From JBLNCE01 sp050260415 (GTDB taxonomy: Bacteria > Bacillota > UBA4882 > JAAYXC01), in contig JBLNCE010000021.1 of assembly GCA_050260415.1 (NCBI GenBank), positions 1-16,869 of the forward strand: a stretch of 16,869 bases of DNA. Direction: 5' to 3'. Made by a program: the position numbers and the translations under genes. Below, in pieces: positions 14,327-16,869 of the stretch (the first letter of the stretch is position 1; each line of letters begins with the position of its first letter). The notes under the pieces were generated by a model that did no database searches, had not been told where the DNA came from, and worked only from the letters and a program-made list of their open reading frames with translations.

Positions 14327-15412
14327 ATGGGGTTGATGATAATGACCGTACGGATCAAGCCGGGCGCCGACGGGCGGCTCTGGGTGGAGTTGCCGTATTC
14401 CCCGGAACGGGTGGAGAAGATGCGGACCATCCCCGGGCGCAAGTGGCACCCGAAGGAGAAGGCATGGAGCGTGCCCGGGAGCAGGGAAGTAGTTGAGAAG
14501 CTCCGGATCCTTTTTTCGGGGGAACTGGTGGAGACTATAGACGCCAGGCCCGCATCAAGCGTCGATCACACCCTTACGAAGAGGCTGACCGAGGAACTAA
14601 AGCTGGCCGGCTATAGCCCGAAAACACGCCTGGTATATCTGCGGCATTGTCAACGTTATCTGCGCTATCTCGGCAAGGATCCCGAAACAGCAATATCCGA
14701 GGACATCAGGAAATACATGCTCCATCTCATCGATGAGGTCGGCGTTTCTCGATCTTATTACGATCAAGCCGTCAGCGCCGTGAAGTTCTTATATCTACGG
14801 GTTTTGCGTTCGCCCGTACAGGTGGAGGAGATCGTCAGGCCCAAAAAGGAGCGCAAGCTCCCGACGGTCTTGAGCCGTGAGGCGGTCCAAAGGCTGCTCG
14901 ACGCGGTGGATAACCTCAAACACTTGGCCATTTTGATGCTGGTCTACTCCGCCGGTTTGCGCGTGAGCGAGGTAGTCAGACTGAGGCGCGAGGACTTGGA
15001 TGAGGAACGCCGTTTGGTCCGCGTCCAAGGCGGCAAGGGCAGAAAGGACCGGGTCACGCTGCTGTCCGAGATTGCTTTGCGGACGGTGAAAGATTACGTG
15101 GAAAGATGGCCGACGGGGCCGTGGCTGTTTCCCGGCGCGGAGCATACTCAACACTTAACAACGAGGACAGTGGAGAAAATCTTGGAGTCTGCCAGGCTAA
15201 AGGCCGGGATCCCGCATCATTTTGGCGTGCATGCATTACGGCATTCCTTTGCCACGCATCTATTGGAAGCCGGTACTGATCTCAGGTATATCCAGGTCTT
15301 GCTGGGTCATAGCAACCCGAAGACTACGGAGATCTATACTCATGTCAGCCAAAAAGCACTAGGCAGGATCGTCAGTCCGTTGGATACATTGAAAATCGGA
15401 TATAAAGACTGA
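14327..15412 (+). CDS. Tyrosine recombinase, XerA/integron-integrase-like, with an extra N-terminal domain
   Basis: A 361-residue tyrosine recombinase. Catalytic residues are Arg212 (SAGLRVSEV), Lys237 (GGKGRK), His302 and Arg305 (HALRH), His328 (LGHSN) and Tyr337 (IYTHV). A SAM-like core-binding domain spans about 85-170. Residues 1-65 form an added domain with RKWHPKEKAWSVP, reminiscent of HARP-like modules and absent from plain XerC/D. The C-terminus IVSPLDTL recalls the SPLD end of integron integrases, but the IntI-specific insertion before the HxLRH motif is not evident: only WLFPGAEHTQHLTTRTV lies there. It lies directly upstream of, and in the same direction as, an integron-like cassette array, which it may serve. 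Starts at 14327, 14336 and 14342 are all possible; the first has AGGGA 5 bases ahead. Confidence 0.93.
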   Translation: MGLMIMTVRIKPGADGRLWVELPYSPERVEKMRTIPGRKWHPKEKAWSVPGSREVVEKLRILFSGELVETIDARPASSVDHTLTKRLTEELKLAGYSPKTRLVYLRHCQRYLRYLGKDPETAISEDIRKYMLHLIDEVGVSRSYYDQAVSAVKFLYLRVLRSPVQVEEIVRPKKERKLPTVLSREAVQRLLDAVDNLKHLAILMLVYSAGLRVSEVVRLRREDLDEERRLVRVQGGKGRKDRVTLLSEIALRTVKDYVERWPTGPWLFPGAEHTQHLTTRTVEKILESARLKAGIPHHFGVHALRHSFATHLLEAGTDLRYIQVLLGHSNPKTTEIYTHVSQKALGRIVSPLDTLKIGYKD

Positions 15413-15540
15413 TACGAATCATCTCCTATATGGCGCATACACGAAATACTTCGCAATAAGTCCAAATTCAGATCTTATTCCGAACTTCGGATATGCGCCC
15501 TCCCTGGCGGCATATGCGAAGTACTTCGGAAACGCGGACG
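15413..15540 (+). other. Candidate attI-like primary recombination site
   Basis: This stretch separates the recombinase from the first cassette boundary, G15540^T15541 in GACGTTCGGC. It holds an imperfect 26-27-base direct repeat (15432-15457 and 15507-15533) whose shared core is GCATA-(2)-CGAA-(1)-TACTTCG. Three dyads lie within it: cgaaatacttcg (15442-15453), ccgaacttcgg (15480-15490) and the perfect palindrome cgaagtacttcg (15517-15528). A hairpin joins ttcggatatgcgcc (15486-15499) to ggcggcatatgcgaa (15507-15520). Direct repeats plus core sites recall attI of class 1 integrons, but a remnant attC cannot be excluded. Confidence 0.55.
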
Positions 15541-15567
15541 TTCGGCGAAATTCCCCCATCTGGGCCA

Positions 15568-15586
15568 TGGCGGCTTCGTGCCGCCA
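15568..15586 (+). promoter_or_regulatory. 5' leader hairpin of cassette 1
   Basis: A 7-base perfect stem, tggcggc (15568-15574) with gccgcca (15580-15586), and a 5-base loop ttcgt, starting 27 bases inside the cassette. It is preceded by CATCTGGGCCA, which matches CATTTAGGCCA at the same place in cassette 2. Similar hairpins open cassettes 2 and 3. Confidence 0.6.
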
Positions 15587-15636
15587 GGGATCGAAAAGCG
15601 ATCAAGAGCAGGAAACGGATGAGAGATTGTTAGGGC

Positions 15637-15717
15637 ATGTCCTTTGGGCCTATTGAAAACACATTAAAAACCATATTGAGTGGGCATTTCGAGGAAGATG
15701 ATTTGAAGGATGATTAA
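15637..15717 (+). CDS. Possible 26-residue peptide in cassette 1
   Basis: An ATG-initiated frame encoding MSFGPIENTLKTILSG followed by HFEEDDLKDD. No ribosome site better than a weak purine stretch is present, so it may be the relic of a larger gene. It is supported mainly because a related stretch follows in the same cassette with largely synonymous codon changes (GPE-RLKTSLHRHFEKK). No family is recognised. The acidic C-terminus and its tandem relatives are the only notable features. Confidence 0.3.
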   Translation: MSFGPIENTLKTILSGHFEEDDLKDD

Positions 15718-15958
15718 CCGGGCCTATGATTGGGACCGGAAAGACTTAAGACCTCGTTGCACAGGCATTTCGAGAAGAAAAGACCAGATTGACGAATGAG
15801 GATCCAGGCCTATTGATTTGAAAGCGGACATCTGGGCGGATTTGAGCGCCATCCTTGGCTGATGCTGGGGTGGGGGAACATCGCCGAACACGGCGTCTGC
15901 GCAAGGGCGCGGCATGGAAGATAGAGGAAAACTGAGGCATTTCGAAGAAGAAGATTGA
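15637..15958 (+). repeat. Three degenerate tandem copies of a short coding unit
   Basis: Copy 1 (15637-15717) reads FGPIENTLKTILSGHFEEDD. Copy 2 (15730-15792) reads LGPERLKTSLHRHFEKKRPD and stop. Copy 3 is split: RPIDLKADIWADLSAILG and stop (about 15804-15862), then MEDRGKLRHFEEED and stop (15914-15958). DNA landmarks are ggcctattga (15647 and 15807, variant at 15721) and ggcatttcgargaaga (15683, 15764, 15936). The aligned copies differ by whole codons and synonymous changes, suggesting past selection as protein, now decayed. Confidence 0.6.
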
Positions 15959-16039
15959 TTTAATATGCCGCGCCACACGCCTTCGCCAAGCCCGCGTCGC
16001 GGCTAGGCTCAGGCGCGTCGCAGACGCCCGACGTTATCC
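15883..16039 (+). other. attC-like site 1 (end of cassette 1)
   Basis: Left core GCCGAAC (15883-15889) and right core GTTATCC (16033-16039). Adjacent arms ggcgtctgcg (15892-15901) and cgcagacgcc (16019-16028) pair perfectly, with unequal spacers of 2 and 4 bases as in attC asymmetry. Inner arms gcgcggcat (15907-15915) and atgccgcgc (15965-15973) also pair. The tip is AGCC-CGCGTCGC-GGCT (15989-16004). At 157 bases it is long for an attC; copy 3 of the peptide repeat is enclosed by the inner arms and may have enlarged it. The left core is complementary to GTTCGGC at the start of this cassette. Confidence 0.75.
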
Positions 16040-16063
16040 GACATGCGCGCCATTTAGGCCAAT

Positions 16064-16082
16064 CGCGGCCTTCCGGGCCGCG
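16064..16082 (+). promoter_or_regulatory. 5' leader hairpin of cassette 2
   Basis: A perfect 7-base stem, cgcggcc (16064-16070) with ggccgcg (16076-16082), and a 5-base loop ttccg. It ends 17 bases before the ATG of the cassette gene, just upstream of its ribosome site GGAGG (16088-16092). It is in a position to affect translation or to shield the gene from read-through. Confidence 0.6.
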
Positions 16083-16099
16083 CTGATGGAGGAACGATT

Positions 16100-16432
16100 A
16101 TGAGATTCAGATTCAAATGCCCAAAATGCTCTAAGAGAATTTCATTTAAATGGCTATATCTTCGAAAACGTTCATTTGAAGAAGTATACACGTGCCCAAA
16201 CTGTAAAACAGTCATGGAATGGACTGAGTGGGGTCAGATAATAGATGTCGCTGCCACCTTGTCTTTCTCGGTTATATGTTTATATATTGTGAATAGATAC
16301 TTCCTGAGAAAGTCTTTTAGTCTCGTATTTGAAATCATCGCTGTCATTTTTGCGTGTCTAACGGCTTTTATATTTAGAATAATATTGCTTGAATTCATTC
16401 CGAAACAAATTGAAAGACGCCCCAATTCTTAA
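16100..16432 (+). CDS. Cassette 2 gene: zinc-ribbon protein with two membrane helices
   Basis: A 110-residue protein of unknown function. CPKC (7-10) and CPNC (32-35) form a likely zinc ribbon. Two hydrophobic helices follow at about 48-66 (IIDVAATLSFSVICLYIV) and 74-98. The tail KQIERRPNS is basic and probably cytoplasmic. GGAGG at 16088-16092 lies 7 bases before the ATG. The gene is markedly AT-rich compared with the GC-rich genes upstream, which points to recent transfer. It fills the cassette in the same orientation as the array, with the attC-like site starting 75 bases after its stop. Small membrane proteins of unknown role are common integron cargo; no specific role can be given. Confidence 0.82.
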   Translation: MRFRFKCPKCSKRISFKWLYLRKRSFEEVYTCPNCKTVMEWTEWGQIIDVAATLSFSVICLYIVNRYFLRKSFSLVFEIIAVIFACLTAFIFRIILLEFIPKQIERRPNS

Positions 16433-16507
16433 AACATCAAATTGTTGTCATTATGATTATAACTACTTGACGCCCTCCTTGGCTGTTGATTAAGTGGCGC
16501 GCACATC

Positions 16508-16640
16508 GGATAACAACGCATTGTCGGCTCCGCGCCGGATTGTAGAACATCTGGGAATGCGGCGCTCCGACCTACATCCCCGGCCGTAAGTCCGCGTCGC
16601 GACTAACGGCCGGGACGTCGACAATGCGTGGACGTTATCT
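16508..16640 (+). other. attC-like site 2 (end of cassette 2)
   Basis: Left core GGATAAC (16508-16514) and right core GTTATCT (16634-16640), 133 bases in all, similar in size to Vibrio superintegron repeats. Arms acgcattgtcg (16516-16526) and cgacaatgcgt (16619-16629) pair over 11 bases, with spacers of 1 and 4 bases. Inside are gcgccg/cggcgc (16532-16565) and a long tip: CCCGGCCGT (16579-16587), A-A mismatch, AGTC, loop CGCGTCGC (16593-16600), GACT, ACGGCCGGG (16606-16614). The left core is the exact complement of GTTATCC at the start of this cassette. Confidence 0.82.
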
Positions 16641-16653
16641 GACATGCCGCACG

Positions 16654-16672
16654 GGCGGCCATCGTGGCCGCC
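16654..16672 (+). promoter_or_regulatory. 5' leader hairpin of cassette 3
   Basis: A perfect 7-base stem, ggcggcc (16654-16660) with ggccgcc (16666-16672), and a 5-base loop atcgt, ending 27 bases before the ATG at 16700. It has the same architecture as the leaders of cassettes 1 and 2. Confidence 0.6.
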
Positions 16673-16699
16673 AAGGTAATGGACCATGGGGGTAGAGCT

Positions 16700-16869
16700 A
16701 TGATCTTTGAGTTTGAAGTGGGTGAAAGGGAAAAGCATTTAATTGAGCATTATTTTGAAGAGTTGCAAGGAGAACAGAGAATCAAAGTAGATAATAAAGT
16801 AGTATATGAAAAAGGCTCTCAGCTTTTGTCTTTTTGGTTAAAAAGATATTATGATTTCGTTGTTGGTGA
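16700..16869 (+). CDS. Cassette 3 gene, truncated by the window end, unknown function
   Basis: An ATG at 16700 after GGGGGTAGAG (16688-16697) opens a frame that stays open for 56 codons to the window end. It begins MIFEFEVGEREKHLIEHYF and continues through a charged region to LSFWLKRYYDFVVG. No domain is recognised; the visible part is soluble, helical and rich in Glu, Lys and Tyr. The coding sequence is AT-rich like the cassette 2 gene and unlike the operons upstream. It starts 65 bases inside cassette 3, behind the leader hairpin. The attC of this cassette lies outside the window. Confidence 0.7.
   Translation, partial: MIFEFEVGEREKHLIEHYFEELQGEQRIKVDNKVVYEKGSQLLSFWLKRYYDFVVG

Larger units (their letters stand above)
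15541..16869 (+). mobile_element. Integron-like gene cassette array (two cassettes and the start of a third)
   Basis: Boundaries are inferred at G^TT in GACGTTCGGC (15540/15541), GACGTTATCC (16033/16034) and GACGTTATCT (16634/16635). Cassette 1 is 15541-16033 (493 bases), cassette 2 is 16034-16634 (601 bases) and cassette 3 runs off the window. In each complete cassette the starting sequence is complementary to the left arm of its terminal attC-like site: 16 of 18 positions in cassette 1 (15540-15557 with 15872-15889) and 17 of 19 in cassette 2 (16033-16051 with 16496-16514). The mismatched pair falls at the same place in both. This is the expected signature of cassettes that circularise and integrate by site-specific recombination. 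Confidence 0.82.

Noticed and set aside
15724..15978. 84-codon and 76-codon minus-strand frames in cassette 1
   Set aside because: They overlap attC-like site 1 and run against the peptide repeats, whose codon-level conservation is on the plus strand.
16490..16738. 82-codon minus-strand frame near the window end
   Set aside because: It lies almost wholly in the folded attC-like site 2 and the cassette 3 leader and has no ribosome site.

Overview
The window looks like a chromosomal segment of a strictly anaerobic, moderately high-GC member of the Firmicutes/Clostridia (Moorella, Desulfotomaculum or Pelotomaculum-like). This is inferred from the gene families: a four-subunit 2-oxoacid:ferredoxin oxidoreductase, a trimeric [FeFe] hydrogenase with the DRTGG/ATPase/PHP genes that often accompany it in such organisms, TTG and GTG starts, and strong GGAGG ribosome binding sites. 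No rRNA or tRNA gene and no CRISPR array was seen.

Region 1 (1-3478) is a plus-strand operon: a P-loop ATPase of unknown role, a 2[4Fe-4S] ferredoxin subunit, and the alpha, beta and gamma subunits of a Vor/Kor-type 2-oxoacid:ferredoxin oxidoreductase. Region 2 (3479-4121) is a single SPOR-domain membrane protein closed by a clear intrinsic terminator.

Region 3 (4154-14095) is a hydrogenase locus. Its first part looks regulatory: a DRTGG protein, an RsbW-like ATPase, a HydS-like H-cluster protein, a second DRTGG protein, a PHP phosphoesterase and a kinase-type ATPase without a phosphoacceptor domain. The second part is catalytic: HydC (NuoE-like), a 994-residue HydB (NuoF-like) fused to a GltD/NfnB-like flavoprotein, and the [FeFe] catalytic subunit HydA. 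A strong terminator ends the locus. The likely function is H2 metabolism coupled to NAD(P)H and possibly ferredoxin, with the upstream genes sensing H2 or redox state. Short tandem heptamer repeats sit in two of the gaps.

Region 4 (14096-16869) is the most unusual part. A tyrosine recombinase with an extra N-terminal domain is followed by a candidate attI and an integron-like gene cassette array: two complete cassettes and the start of a third. For each complete cassette, the first 18-19 bases are almost perfectly complementary to the left arm of the attC-like site at its end, as expected if the cassette excises as a circle by recombination at G^TT. The two attC-like sites share an apical loop (CGCGTCGC) closed by a covarying stem. 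All three cassettes open with a GC-rich hairpin having a five-base loop. The core sites (GTTCGGC, GTTATCC, GTTATCT) do not fit the canonical GTTRRRY, and the recombinase lacks a recognisable IntI-specific patch and lies in the same orientation as the cassettes. This may therefore be a divergent or undescribed integron type. The cassette genes are AT-rich and unlike the rest of the window.
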